A DNA stretch of 64,000 nt from Thermococcus profundus (GTDB lineage Archaea > Methanobacteriota_B > Thermococci > Thermococcales > Thermococcaceae): contig NZ_CP014862.1 of assembly GCF_002214585.1 (NCBI RefSeq), positions 992,001-1,056,000 on the forward strand. The letters are read 5' to 3'. Below the pieces are notes generated by a model that did no database searches, was not told where the DNA came from, and saw nothing but the letters and a program-made list of their open reading frames with translations. Position numbers and translations under genes: made by a program. Positions 1 through 9,097 of this stretch are shown one piece after another; within the stretch, counting starts at the first letter, position 1; every line of letters begins with the position of its first letter.

Positions 1-729
1 GTAAGGTACATGGAGATCTTTTTCAGCTGGCTCCAGTCGGTAACCGTCTCCTCCCCAAAGGTGAACGAGGTTCTAACGGCCATAACGGAAGGGGTCAGCA
101 CGAGGATCGAGGCTTATATAACAAGCTACACGTACTCGATCCCGAAGCTGACCCTTGAGATCTTCGTCATGCTTTTCGTTTACTACGGCGCCCTCATAAA
201 CGCGGAGGAAATCAGAAAGGAACTCTACGCCCTGCTGCCTCCTCATAGGAAGGAGTTCGGTGTGAGGCTCATCGAGGCCGCCAAATACACCCTAGACACC
301 CTTCTGAAAAGCTGGCTCACCCTGAGTGCCATAAAAGGTGCCTTCACCGCCCTCGGGTTCTGGGCCTTCGGGATAGCACAGGTGAGCGGGGCAATCGCCC
401 TCGGGATCCTCACCGTTTTCATAGAACTCCTCCCCCTCATAGGAGGCTGGTTGGTGTGGGTTCCAGGGGTGGTATACCTCGTTCGCTCATCCCACATTGC
501 ACTGGCGCTGATATTTGTAATCTACTCGGTCGTCTTCATCTCACCCTTCCCCGATCTCTTCCTTGCCCCAAAGATGACCATCAAAAGGAAAGGCCTGAAC
601 GCCCTCATCTCGCTCCTCGGCATCTTCGGAGGGCTCTGGGCCTTCGGACTAGTCGGCATAATAATCGGACCGGTTTCCCTCGGTCTCCTCGCGACGGTAA
701 TAGAAGAGTGGAAGAGCAGCGTTGAATAA
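1..729 (+). CDS. AI-2E family transporter, C-terminal part (partial)
   Basis: The reading frame is open from the first base of the window, so the gene starts upstream; the ATG at position 10 is probably internal. The visible part is rich in hydrophobic segments and carries the family-typical stretch ELLPLIGGWLVWVPGV followed by further membrane helices and an IGPVSLGLL-type end. This fits the AI-2E/YdiK-PerM family (PF01594), multi-pass membrane proteins with debated roles in small-molecule or ion export. The substrate cannot be told from sequence. It converges on the minus-strand pterin gene that follows, with 10 bases between the stops. Confidence 0.75.
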   Translation, partial: VRYMEIFFSWLQSVTVSSPKVNEVLTAITEGVSTRIEAYITSYTYSIPKLTLEIFVMLFVYYGALINAEEIRKELYALLPPHRKEFGVRLIEAAKYTLDTLLKSWLTLSAIKGAFTALGFWAFGIAQVSGAIALGILTVFIELLPLIGGWLVWVPGVVYLVRSSHIALALIFVIYSVVFISPFPDLFLAPKMTIKRKGLNALISLLGIFGGLWAFGLVGIIIGPVSLGLLATVIEEWKSSVE

Positions 730-739
730 TGAAAGAGCG

Positions 740-1558
740 TCACGGTCGGAACCGCTTAAGGAACGCGGCCATCTTAACCGCATCTAGGGTTTCTTTAACA
801 TCGTGGGTTCTAACTATATGAGCCCCGTTGAAAACGGCTATCGCCGTTGCCGCTAGACTTCCTGGGAACCTCTCAGAGGGGTCTTTTCTGCCGGTTATCG
901 CCCCGATGAAAGATTTCCGCGAGACACCGATGAGTATGGGCCTTCCCAGCATCTTAAGCAAGTTTAGATTAGCTAGTATCTTTGAGTCCCACTCGTACCA
1001 GGGGGGCCACTCCGGACGGAGGAAGCCTATCGCCGGGTCGACCGCGATATCATCGATCCCGGCCTTCTCCGCGATAACCAGGCTCTCCTTGAGGAGATCC
1101 AGGACAGTATGCACCGGGTCGCTGAAGTCCCTAACTTCGCCATGAGCACAGAGGACAACTGGAACGTCGTAGTCAGCTGCAACTTCCGCCATCCTCGGAT
1201 CGCCCTTAAGGCCGGTCACGTCGTTTATAACATCGGCCCCTGCCTTGATGGCCTCCTCTGCAACTCTTGCATTGGTCGTGTCGATGCTTATCGGGACATC
1301 AACGTGATCCCTAACGGTCTTCACCGCCCAGACGGCCCTTCTTATCTCTTCCTCGACGGGGATCTGGGTTTCGAGGTAGGGAGCGGTGGACTTTGCTCCT
1401 ATGTCTATAAAGGAAGCACCATCCTCCACCATCTTAACGGCCGCCTCAACGAGCTTCTCCTCATTGTTTCGGACGCTCCCTTTGTAGAAGCTCTCCGGCG
1501 AGACGTTGATGACGCCCATTATCCTCGGTTCGCTCAGCTCGATTCCCGCGAATTTCAT
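740..1558 (-). CDS. Dihydropteroate synthase-like protein
   Basis: 272 residues with the DHPS TIM-barrel signature: IMGVINVSPESFYKG near the N-terminus, the GASFIDIGAKST motif, SIDTTNARVAEEAIKAG, and near the C-terminus ILIGVSRKSFIGAITGR with the pterin-contacting Lys/Arg. The family joins a pterin pyrophosphate to an aromatic amine. Start chosen at the ATG ending at 1558, preceded by GGTGGTGG; a longer frame to 1654 would run into the divergent gene. The adjacent divergent gene makes beta-RFAP, so the likely acceptor is beta-RFAP rather than free p-aminobenzoate, giving a methanopterin-type pterin. The acceptor assignment is inferred from context. Confidence 0.88.
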   Translation of the reverse strand: MKFAGIELSEPRIMGVINVSPESFYKGSVRNNEEKLVEAAVKMVEDGASFIDIGAKSTAPYLETQIPVEEEIRRAVWAVKTVRDHVDVPISIDTTNARVAEEAIKAGADVINDVTGLKGDPRMAEVAADYDVPVVLCAHGEVRDFSDPVHTVLDLLKESLVIAEKAGIDDIAVDPAIGFLRPEWPPWYEWDSKILANLNLLKMLGRPILIGVSRKSFIGAITGRKDPSERFPGSLAATAIAVFNGAHIVRTHDVKETLDAVKMAAFLKRFRP

Positions 1559-1584
1559 ACCACCACCGCACCCATTAGGGAAGT

Positions 1585-1594
1585 GATATAAAAG
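1585..1594. promoter_or_regulatory. Shared central TATA element of the pterin gene pair
   Basis: The box GATATAAAAG lies in the 66-bp gap between the divergent starts at 1558 and 1625, about 30 bp from each. Read on either strand it is a plausible archaeal TATA box (TATAAAAG one way, CTTTTATA the other). No second comparable AT box is seen in the gap, so one element may serve both genes. Confidence 0.5.
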
Positions 1595-1624
1595 GGCTTT
1601 TCCTAAAATCGGGAGGTGGTGTTC

Positions 1625-2599
1625 ATGATAATCCGCACTCCAAAGAGGCTTCATCTGGGTTTAATTGATCCATCAGGAGAACTGGGAAGGCGATTCGGTG
1701 CCATGGGAGTCGCTCTATCGGGAGGGTACGAAGTCAAGGTAACCCCAAGCGATGAGCTGAGAATAAACGCCCCGAAGGAGGACGAGGAGACGATAGTGGA
1801 AGTCCTGAAGGCCATGAACGGGGCGTTTGAAACTGGGACCGGGTACTCCATAGAGGTTCTCAGGGCCCTTCCGAGGCACGTGGGACTCGGCTCGACAACG
1901 CAGCTTTCCCTCGCCGTTGGAACGGCGGTGGCGAAGCTTAATGGGCTTAAAGTCAGCACGGAGAGAATAGCGGAGGTGCTCGGGAGGGGAAGGAACAGCG
2001 GAGCGGGTATTTACACCTTCAAAAGCGGCGGCCTCGTCATCGACGGCGGGGTCTCTGGAAGGAATGTCCCCCCGCTGATAGTGAGGCACGACTTCCCGGA
2101 GAGCTGGGCGTTTTTGCTGGTAACCCCAGAGCTCAAACCCGGCTTTGATGAAAGGGAGGAACAGCCCATAATGAGCTCCGTTGGGGGAGATCCTCTCGCG
2201 GCTAGGGAAATAAGCCACAGGATTCTTCTGGGCCTTCTGCCTGCCCTCATCGAGAGGAACATCAGGGACTTCGGGAGGCACCTAACCGCTATTCAGAGGC
2301 TCGTCGGGAGGCACTTCGGAAGCCACCAGGGTGGGGAATTCAGGGAGGACGTCAAGCCGATTATAGACTTTCTCACGGAGAAGACCTACGGCTACGGCCA
2401 GAGCAGCTGGGGACCGACTGTTTACGGCCTCATTCTGAGGGACGGGGGGGAAGAGCTCGCGGAGGAAGCCAGGGATTACCTGAGGGAGCACGGGATAAAA
2501 GGAAGCGTCGAGGTGGGAATGCCCCAAAACACCGGAGCAGAGGTTGTGAACGAGAACGCGTTCCTGGAGAGGCTGATAAAGTCTGTCTCGTCGGGGTGA
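1625..2599 (+). CDS. beta-ribofuranosylaminobenzene 5'-phosphate synthase
   Basis: 324 residues. It has the GHMP-kinase-like fold signature PRHVGLGSTTQLSLAVG at about residues 75-92 and the family start IIRTPKRLHLGLIDP. Beta-RFAP synthase condenses an aromatic acid (4-hydroxybenzoate or p-aminobenzoate) with PRPP, releasing CO2 and pyrophosphate, as the committed step of methanopterin-type cofactor synthesis. Start at ATG 1625, six bases after GGGAGGTG; upstream GTG codons at 1616 and 1619 lie inside that ribosome binding site. It is divergent from the DHPS-like gene and only 4 bases upstream of the AGOG gene. Confidence 0.9.
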   Translation: MIIRTPKRLHLGLIDPSGELGRRFGAMGVALSGGYEVKVTPSDELRINAPKEDEETIVEVLKAMNGAFETGTGYSIEVLRALPRHVGLGSTTQLSLAVGTAVAKLNGLKVSTERIAEVLGRGRNSGAGIYTFKSGGLVIDGGVSGRNVPPLIVRHDFPESWAFLLVTPELKPGFDEREEQPIMSSVGGDPLAAREISHRILLGLLPALIERNIRDFGRHLTAIQRLVGRHFGSHQGGEFREDVKPIIDFLTEKTYGYGQSSWGPTVYGLILRDGGEELAEEARDYLREHGIKGSVEVGMPQNTGAEVVNENAFLERLIKSVSSG

Positions 2600-2603
2600 T
2601 GAG

Positions 2604-3398
2604 ATGACCCTCGATCGCTTCATTAACTTCACGCCAAAGGAGAATCGCGAAAAGGTATCCCGCCTGAAGGAGGTACTCTCGGAGCTTGGTGTGGACTGCG
2701 CCAGAAGGATTGAGGAGAGGGTTGACCTCCAGTTTGATGCGCTGAGGAACCTTCATAAAAACCTTGGAAACGATGAGCTGTTCCTAAAGCTCGTTCTGGC
2801 GAACTCGGTGGTGAGCTACCAGCTCAGCGGGAAGGGGGAAGACTGGTGGTGGGAGTTTTCGAGGTATTTCTCGGGGAAACCCCCTGAAGGGGAGATATGG
2901 AAGGCCTACTCGGAATTTTTATCCAGTTCCAGAACAAACAGGCGGCTCGTGGCTGGGAAAATCGGGAGGCTCAAAAAGCTCGAACCATTCCTTACCTCCC
3001 TCTCCCTCGACGAGTTGAGAGAGTACTACACGAGGGGAATGGTGAAGCTCAGGGATGACATTGCAAGAACTCTTGGATCGAAAAAGAGCGCGAAAACCAT
3101 CGTCTTTGCCGTCAAGATGTTCGGCTACGCCGGCAGAATAGCCTTTGGCGAATTCGTACCGTACACCATAGAAATTGAAATCCCAGACGACGTCAGGATA
3201 AACGCCTACACGAGGAGGTTTACGGATGAAAAACCTGTTCTTTTCTGGGCTAGAATTGCCAGGGAGACAGAAATTCCACCGCTTCACATAGATTCGATCC
3301 TGTGGCCCGTTCTGGGAGGGAAGAAGGAAGTTCTCAGGAGGCTTGAGAGGCACTGTGGGGAGCGGGCAAAGCTCATCCTTGAACTCACTAAGCTTTGA
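2604..3398 (+). CDS. Archaeal 8-oxoguanine DNA glycosylase/lyase (AGOG)
   Basis: 264 residues, mostly helical, matching the AGOG family of HhH-GPD glycosylases. It removes 8-oxoguanine and nicks the abasic site through a lysine Schiff base. The segment GSKKSAKTIVFAVKMFGY (about 158-175) holds the expected catalytic lysine (K164), and D196 in IPDDVRIN sits 32 residues later, the spacing known for the Lys/Asp pair in Pyrobaculum AGOG. The conserved DWWWEF/WARIARE-type aromatic positions are present. Its ATG is 4 bases past the stop of the beta-RFAP synthase gene, so the two are probably cotranscribed. Confidence 0.9.
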   Translation: MTLDRFINFTPKENREKVSRLKEVLSELGVDCARRIEERVDLQFDALRNLHKNLGNDELFLKLVLANSVVSYQLSGKGEDWWWEFSRYFSGKPPEGEIWKAYSEFLSSSRTNRRLVAGKIGRLKKLEPFLTSLSLDELREYYTRGMVKLRDDIARTLGSKKSAKTIVFAVKMFGYAGRIAFGEFVPYTIEIEIPDDVRINAYTRRFTDEKPVLFWARIARETEIPPLHIDSILWPVLGGKKEVLRRLERHCGERAKLILELTKL

Positions 3399-3423
3399 AC
3401 TTCTTTATTTGTCTAGTCGGAAA

Positions 3424-3431
3424 TTTTAAAT
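3424..3431 (+). promoter_or_regulatory. TATA box of the ABC-2 permease gene
   Basis: TTTTAAATA lies about 26 bp before the GTG start at 3454. The usual archaeal TATA-to-start distance would place the transcription start almost at the GTG, so the message may be leaderless. The AAGGTGG just before the GTG is too close to act as a normal ribosome binding site. Confidence 0.45.
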
Positions 3432-3453
3432 ACTACTGATCTTATTAAGGTGG

Positions 3454-4338
3454 GTGGTCTCCCTGTCCAGTGAATTTATCAAAGGATTCAAGCGAAGCTT
3501 TCAGCGGTGGACTATCCTGCTGGCGTTTGGAACTGCGATGATTCCATCGTTCTTTATTTTCAAAGCTGGTAAGAGGCTTCCCCTCCGGGAAAACGGATAC
3601 GTGGTGAAGATCATCGCTGAAAACGTTAATCCCCCACTGCCCCTGGAACTTTCGGCTCAGGCGGAGGTTTTGTTCCTCTTTCTTGTTATTCTAGTGGGAG
3701 CAAACGCCATAAGGGATGAGCTCAGAAAAAAGGCAGGTGAATCATCAGTTGTTGATCTCCGGTATTTTCTGGGCAAGTTTGTAGGTCATGCCGTTCTCTT
3801 CTCCGTTGCTTCAATAATCTCGGTTCTCATTGATGCCGTGCTCCTTATCTACGTTGGGGCCCCCTCCAGTCGTGTTCTGCTCAAAGATGTGCTCCTGGAG
3901 GGAATGGTGTTCTCCCTCATGGTCATACAACTCCTCGCGCTGGGTTATCTCCTTTCAACTGTTTCCTCAGAAACCTCCACTCCTCTGATCTTGGCCCTGG
4001 TGGCCATGTACGTAATCTTTGTTACAGTCCCAATGGCCGTGGAGTTTATGCTCTACCTGACCTACGCCCCGATGGGAGAGCTGGTTAAAGACCCGCGGAT
4101 CGTGGATGCGGAGGTTAGAACGTTAGTTACTCGTTATCTTTTCTTTGAGCCGAATCTTCAGATGTCGGAGATAATCTCAGGGGCATGGGAAGGAGGTGAA
4201 AAGTATATCGGAATGTCATTCGCCCTGCGTAAGGGGATATACAACATAGCAAACTTGCTTGTAATGTCGGTGATCTACCTATGTCCTGCAGCCTTTCGAG
4301 TTTATAGGTCATCAAAGAAGAATCCTGAATACCGCTGA
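3454..4338 (+). CDS. ABC-2 type permease subunit (putative)
   Basis: 294 residues with about six hydrophobic segments separated by short loops, and a cytosolic RDELRKKAGE stretch after the second. It shares with the next gene the motif YLFFEP followed by a helix (about residue 230) and the same order of membrane segments, so the two are paralogs and may form a heterodimeric membrane part of the exporter served by the ATPase at 5436. GTG start at 3454; no better codon lies nearby. The substrate is unknown. It has its own promoter, 72 bp before the second permease, so it is not necessarily in one operon with it. Confidence 0.7.
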   Translation: MVSLSSEFIKGFKRSFQRWTILLAFGTAMIPSFFIFKAGKRLPLRENGYVVKIIAENVNPPLPLELSAQAEVLFLFLVILVGANAIRDELRKKAGESSVVDLRYFLGKFVGHAVLFSVASIISVLIDAVLLIYVGAPSSRVLLKDVLLEGMVFSLMVIQLLALGYLLSTVSSETSTPLILALVAMYVIFVTVPMAVEFMLYLTYAPMGELVKDPRIVDAEVRTLVTRYLFFEPNLQMSEIISGAWEGGEKYIGMSFALRKGIYNIANLLVMSVIYLCPAAFRVYRSSKKNPEYR

Positions 4339-4434
4339 GTCCCATCGTGATCTTGCTTTCTCACTAATCTAACAAGCAAAATATTTTTATACTGCCATTA
4401 ATAAACCGCAGTGAAACCTTTGGAGGTGTTGGCG

Positions 4435-5430
4435 TTGTTGTGGGGATTTAAACTGGAATTCAAGCAGAGCCTCAGGAGCAAGAAGTTCATCGCCACGATA
4501 GTGATAATGATGCTCCTCTACGTGCCGTTCTTCTACATAATACGGCAGGACAGCGACATTGGCACTATGACAACCGGGGAGTTCATTACGGGCATTATCC
4601 AGTTCCTCGGTGGAATGGCGACGTTTTTTATAGCGATTCTTGCCCTCCTGATGGGCGCAACCGCCATAAACTCGGAGATAGAGAAGGGAACCCTCAGAGT
4701 GGCAATGAGCAAGCCCGTTTCGAGGCTGGGCTACATAACCGGCAAAATGCTGGCCCAGATAACCACGCTCCTAATAGCCCTCCTGATCTCCGCGCTCGTT
4801 GGCATAGTTGGCTTCATGGCAATCGGTGCGCCCGTCAACGGCACGGTGGTGAGGGAGGTAATCCTGCTCAACCTGCTCCTTTTAGTGGGCCTCAGCCAGC
4901 TCCTGCTCCTCGGCTACCTCATATCGACCGTTGTCAAGTCATCCACCAGCGCCCTCGGACTGGCCCTGGTCCTCTTCTTCGTCATATCCCTCATAATGCC
5001 GAGCGTAGTTGGGTACATGGCAATGACCTCCGCGGATCACCAGAACAAGGGATTTGAGGAGGTGTACAAGGACTACGCCACAAAGTACCTGTTCTTTGAG
5101 CCCACCACCCAGCTCAAGATCATCATGAACGAGGTCGAGGATCATGAACACCAGGAGTGCTACAAGATCGTCAGACGCGTTGATTTAACGACCTACAAGG
5201 ACGAGACCATCAATAAAACAAAGGTGGAGAAATGTGAATACAGCAGTTACGAGGAGTCTCACATTGAGGGGAACTACAGGTACTATACAACCTGCACGTG
5301 CGAGCCTAGGTACGGAGGCCTGATCTACGCCATAAACAAGAGCATGACGAACTTTCTGATCGTCGTTGGGATGGCGGTTCTCTACACGGGGCTCGCCCTG
5401 ATCCGCTTCCTCCGCATGGATTTGAGGTGA
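4435..5430 (+). CDS. ABC-2 type permease subunit
   Basis: 331 residues. TM1 is close to the N-terminus, followed by NSEIEKGTLRVAMSKPVSRLG, a typical ABC-2 cytosolic segment after TM2, then four more membrane helices with a large cysteine-containing extracytoplasmic loop (about 200-290; Cys near KCEYSS and TTCTCEP). TTG 4435 is chosen as start because GGAGGTG lies 7 bases upstream. GTG 4411 would give 8 more residues but has no ribosome binding site. The stop overlaps the region just before the ATPase start, so the two are translationally coupled. The substrate is unknown. Confidence 0.8.
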   Translation: MLWGFKLEFKQSLRSKKFIATIVIMMLLYVPFFYIIRQDSDIGTMTTGEFITGIIQFLGGMATFFIAILALLMGATAINSEIEKGTLRVAMSKPVSRLGYITGKMLAQITTLLIALLISALVGIVGFMAIGAPVNGTVVREVILLNLLLLVGLSQLLLLGYLISTVVKSSTSALGLALVLFFVISLIMPSVVGYMAMTSADHQNKGFEEVYKDYATKYLFFEPTTQLKIIMNEVEDHEHQECYKIVRRVDLTTYKDETINKTKVEKCEYSSYEESHIEGNYRYYTTCTCEPRYGGLIYAINKSMTNFLIVVGMAVLYTGLALIRFLRMDLR

Positions 5431-5435
5431 TGGGG

Positions 5436-6353
5436 ATGATAGAGATAGAGAACCTGGTGAAGAAGTACCGCGACGTTCAGGCCCTCAACGGCCTCACCCT
5501 CACCGTTAAGAAGGGTCAGATCTATGGCTTCCTTGGCCCCAACGGTGCCGGGAAGAGCACAACTATACTGAGCACCCTCGGTCTCATCCGTCCGCAGGGA
5601 GGAACCATAAAACTTCTCGGTGAGGAGGTCTTCAGAAACGGAAGCTATCGTGAGAGTACCTTGGTGAAGGTCAAGAAAAACATCGGCTACATGCCGGAGC
5701 ACGCTACCCTCTGGGACTTCCTGACTCCTATGCAAACCCTCAGCATAATTGGGGAGTCGTTCGGCATGCCGAAATCGGAGAGGGAAAGAAGGGCCAGGGA
5801 ACTCTTGGAGATGCTGAACCTCTGGGAGGTCAGGGACAAGAAGATCGGCAAGTTCTCAAAGGGAATGAGGCAGAGGGTCCTCCTGGCCCAGGCCTTGATA
5901 AACGACCCCGAGCTCCTCATTCTTGACGAGCCGATGACGGGCCTCGATCCAAGGGGAATAGCGGAGTTCAAGGACATAATCAGGGAGCAGAAGAGAGAGG
6001 GCAAGACCGTGTTCTTCTCCTCACACATCCTCGCCCACGTTGAGGAGGTCTGCGACACCGTTGGGGTCATAGTAAAGGGAAAACTCCGCGTTGAGGACAG
6101 CATCGACAGCATAAAACAGAGCTTCCTAAAGAAGGCCGGCTACCTGATCCTGCTTGAGACTGACAAACCGGTGAGATTCGACATGACCGACTGGAAGATC
6201 GAACAGGTCAGCCCAACCAAGTACAAGATAAAGGCTTCCGGAGATATCAGGCCGAAGATAAACGAAATCGTTTGGAGTCAAGGAGCCAAGATTCTCCAGC
6301 TCATGGTTAGGGTCCCCAGCCTGGAGGAGATCTTCCTGAAAATGGTGGAGTGA
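5436..6353 (+). CDS. ABC transporter ATP-binding protein
   Basis: 305 residues, cytosolic ATPase partner of the preceding ABC-2 permease. Walker A is GPNGAGKST (about 34-42), the Q-loop region is within NIGYMPEHATLWDFL, the signature is the variant FSKGMRQRV, Walker B is LLILDEPMTGLD and the switch His is in SSHILAHVEE. A C-terminal domain of about 85 residues follows, as in gliding/Cu-NosF-type exporters. ATG 5436 follows GAGGTGA by five bases; two in-frame codons just upstream overlap the permease stop. It probably powers export by the two preceding permeases. Confidence 0.9.
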   Translation: MIEIENLVKKYRDVQALNGLTLTVKKGQIYGFLGPNGAGKSTTILSTLGLIRPQGGTIKLLGEEVFRNGSYRESTLVKVKKNIGYMPEHATLWDFLTPMQTLSIIGESFGMPKSERERRARELLEMLNLWEVRDKKIGKFSKGMRQRVLLAQALINDPELLILDEPMTGLDPRGIAEFKDIIREQKREGKTVFFSSHILAHVEEVCDTVGVIVKGKLRVEDSIDSIKQSFLKKAGYLILLETDKPVRFDMTDWKIEQVSPTKYKIKASGDIRPKINEIVWSQGAKILQLMVRVPSLEEIFLKMVE

Positions 6354-6356
6354 GGG

Positions 6357-7625
6357 CTAAACCTTTGCCCTCTCAAACTCTTCTTTTCCCTCGAGCGGTT
6401 TTGTAGCGTCGATGCCCCACTTCGCCGTGAGGCTTTTAGTCGCCGAGGGGTCTAAGGAGCTTCCCCTGGCGTTGGGGACGATAACCAGATCCCTGTCGGC
6501 CTGGAAGCGCGTCGCTATGGCCCATTCAACTTCCCTGTCGTCGTAGATGTTTATATCATCATCAACGACAACGACGTGCTTTAAGCTGGGGTGTCCAACG
6601 AAGGCGGCGAGGATCGCGTTCTTGCCGTCTCCGTCGTGCTGTTTGGTGATCGAAACTACCGCGTGGAGCCACATTGCCCCTCCCTCGGTTAAGCGGACGC
6701 CGTGAACCTTTGGCACTACTTTTTTAACGCTGGCATATATCTGGGGCTCCTTCGGAAGGCCCATCAGCATGAAGTGCTCGTAGCCGCCCGGAAGGAGAGC
6801 ATGGAAAATCGGGTTGTCCACGTGATACATCCTCTCAAAGACCACCAGTGGTTGCTTTCTCACGTAGTCGTAGGTTCCGGTTATGTCGACGAACGGTCCC
6901 TCATCGACGAGCTCGGGGGTTATCTTAGCCTCGAATACGAACTCGCTCTCAACAGGAACCGGGATCCCCCCGAGGTCAACTACCTCAAGCGGCCTTCCGA
7001 AGGCCTTCTCACTCATCCTCGACGCTATCTCAAGCTCGCTGATTCCGTAGGCGGTGCTAACTGCCCCCGCTAGGAGAAGGTGTATCGGGTTGCCCACCAC
7101 TATCCTGACTTCCAGCTCCTCCCCCAGCTCGGCTTTCTCCTTCCACATGGCGTAGAGATGCCTTGGGACGAGCCTTATGGCGGCAGTTTTTTCATCCCTC
7201 ACCATTATCCTGTGAAATGACATGTTGACGAAACCATCATCGTCCTTGGCTATAACCATAGCGGAGGTAAAGTACTGTCCGCCGTCCTTCGGATAGTACT
7301 TCGGAATCGGCAGTTCTTTAAGCGAGAAGTCTCTCGTGGAATTCTCCAGGAACGGTGCACTCTCAACGGTTTTGTATGGTGAAGGGCTTTCCATAGCATC
7401 GGCGATGAAGTGGAGAAGATCCTCCCGCTTAACACCGAGGAACTCCGCTATCCTCTCTCGGGTGCTCCAGATGTTTCCGGCGACCCTTCCTCCCTCAACG
7501 TCCTCAAAGAGAACGGGCCTCGTGCGATACTTGAGGAGGTACCTCGTTATCTCCAGCTCCTTTTCCACAGGCTCGTATATCCTAACGACGCTTTCCCCAA
7601 GGGAGTTCAGTATCTCCTCCAGCAT
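6357..7625 (-). CDS. UbiD-family decarboxylase, probable anhydromevalonate phosphate decarboxylase
   Basis: 422 residues with UbiD features: [16 protein letters not shown] near residue 45, [24 protein letters not shown] (metal and prFMN-binding region), and the conserved Glu/Asp cluster around [13 protein letters not shown] and [10 protein letters not shown]. UbiD enzymes use prenylated FMN. In archaea with the modified mevalonate pathway, a UbiD homolog decarboxylates anhydromevalonate phosphate to isopentenyl phosphate; this assignment is from family knowledge and not shown by the sequence alone. ATG ends at 7625, preceded by GGTGAT. It converges on the ABC operon with 3 bases between the stops. 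Confidence 0.8.
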   Translation of the reverse strand: MLEEILNSLGESVVRIYEPVEKELEITRYLLKYRTRPVLFEDVEGGRVAGNIWSTRERIAEFLGVKREDLLHFIADAMESPSPYKTVESAPFLENSTRDFSLKELPIPKYYPKDGGQYFTSAMVIAKDDDGFVNMSFHRIMVRDEKTAAIRLVPRHLYAMWKEKAELGEELEVRIVVGNPIHLLLAGAVSTAYGISELEIASRMSEKAFGRPLEVVDLGGIPVPVESEFVFEAKITPELVDEGPFVDITGTYDYVRKQPLVVFERMYHVDNPIFHALLPGGYEHFMLMGLPKEPQIYASVKKVVPKVHGVRLTEGGAMWLHAVVSITKQHDGDGKNAILAAFVGHPSLKHVVVVDDDINIYDDREVEWAIATRFQADRDLVIVPNARGSSLDPSATKSLTAKWGIDATKPLEGKEEFERAKV

Positions 7626-7693
7626 TTTATCACCACTTTAGGTTTCCAAAAAACCTATAAATCCCTTTTCATCTACCTCCACTTTGACTGGCT

Positions 7694-9097
7694 ATGTCTA
7701 TGGTCACCATGCGGATCCCGGATAGGTCAACAAGGGTGTACGTCGAAAAGGCCGAGCCGAAGGTTTACTTCAAGATCTACGATCTTCTAACCTACAAGAA
7801 GGACTATGGGAAATGGGAGAAGCCGGAGAGCCTCTACGACCCCTATACCAATAGTTTTCCAGTCGGCCTTATTCCTAGAGTGAAGAAGTTTCTGAACTCC
7901 AAAGGGTATAGGGTTAGGATAAAGGACGAGCGCCGGGTTATGGGCGAAGAGCTGGACTCCCTCTGGAACCCCAACTATAAGCTCAGGAGGTACCAGGAGA
8001 GGGCAGTCAAAAAAGCCTTGCGGGAGAAGATGGGAGTCCTCGCCCTGCCGGTGGGAAGCGGAAAGACCATAGTGGGCCTCGGAATAATAAACCGGCTCAA
8101 TCTCTCAGCCCTCATCGTGGTTCACACCAAGGAGCTTCTCTACCAGTGGGCGGACAAGGTGAACGAAGTCCTCGGCATCGAGGCGGGGATTATCGGCGAC
8201 AACAAGTGGAAGGAAGGCCCTGTAACCGTAGCTATGATACAGACCCTTCTCTCCAGGGGTGCAGACAAGCTTCAGGGGAAGTACGGCGTTGTGATCTTCG
8301 ATGAGTGTCACAGAACCTCTGCCGCGGAGAAGTTCTACAAGCTGGGCCTTTCCCTCCCCCAGGTCTACAGGTTCGGCCTCTCGGCGACCCCCTGGAGGCG
8401 GGTTAGGGGGGAGGAGATAAAGATCGAGGCCGTTGTCGGGCCGATAATCTACGAGGCCAGGGCGGAGGACCTCATAAAGGAGAAGTTTCTATCCAGACCG
8501 CGCTTTGAGATAATCCACTACGAGTCGGAGATGCCCTCTTTCAGCGAAAGGTACAAAGAGCTCTACGAAGACGTGGTGATGAACAACGAGCCCAGGAACA
8601 GGGCCATCGTGGAAAAGGCGGCGGAACTAGCCAGGAAAGGACATAGGGTCCTAATAGACGTTAGGAGGCTTGAGCATGGCAAGATCCTCAAGGAGATGCT
8701 CGAGAAGAAGGGAATAAGGGCGGAATTCCTGAGCTCCCAGAGCCCCAATCGGTGGGAAATACTTGAGGAGTTCAAGGAGGGAAAGATACCCGTTTTGATC
8801 TCGACGCTGCTCAAGGAGGGTGTTGACATACCTGAAATCTCAGCTATAATCCTTGCCGGCGGTGGGAAGAGCGACATAATGACGATCCAGACCATAGGAA
8901 GAGCTTTGAGACCCAAAAAAGGTATGAAGGCTGTTATAGTGGACGTAGAAGACGACGACCCGCTACTCTTCACTCACTTCATAGAGAGGCAGAAGGCGCT
9001 TAAGCAGTACTACGGGAAGTACTACGACAGCGAGGCCGAGAAAGTTTACAGGGAGATAAGCCAGTCTCCCAGGAAGGCGGCGCGCGCTAGAGCGTGA
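7694..9097 (+). CDS. XPB/Rad25-like superfamily 2 helicase
   Basis: 467 residues. Walker A LPVGSGKT at 119-126, DECH box at 203-206 (DEAH variant), SATP at about 230, and motif VI QTIGRALRP near 405. An N-terminal DNA-damage-recognition-like segment precedes the motor, as in archaeal XPB. It unwinds or translocates on DNA, likely in repair or transcription. The usual archaeal partner Bax1 is not next to it. TATA-like CCTATAAAT lies near 7656, and the ATG at 7694 has no clear ribosome binding site; ATG 7709 is an alternative. Its 3' end overlaps the end of truA on the other strand by 52 bp. Confidence 0.85.
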   Translation: MSMVTMRIPDRSTRVYVEKAEPKVYFKIYDLLTYKKDYGKWEKPESLYDPYTNSFPVGLIPRVKKFLNSKGYRVRIKDERRVMGEELDSLWNPNYKLRRYQERAVKKALREKMGVLALPVGSGKTIVGLGIINRLNLSALIVVHTKELLYQWADKVNEVLGIEAGIIGDNKWKEGPVTVAMIQTLLSRGADKLQGKYGVVIFDECHRTSAAEKFYKLGLSLPQVYRFGLSATPWRRVRGEEIKIEAVVGPIIYEARAEDLIKEKFLSRPRFEIIHYESEMPSFSERYKELYEDVVMNNEPRNRAIVEKAAELARKGHRVLIDVRRLEHGKILKEMLEKKGIRAEFLSSQSPNRWEILEEFKEGKIPVLISTLLKEGVDIPEISAIILAGGGKSDIMTIQTIGRALRPKKGMKAVIVDVEDDDPLLFTHFIERQKALKQYYGKYYDSEAEKVYREISQSPRKAARARA

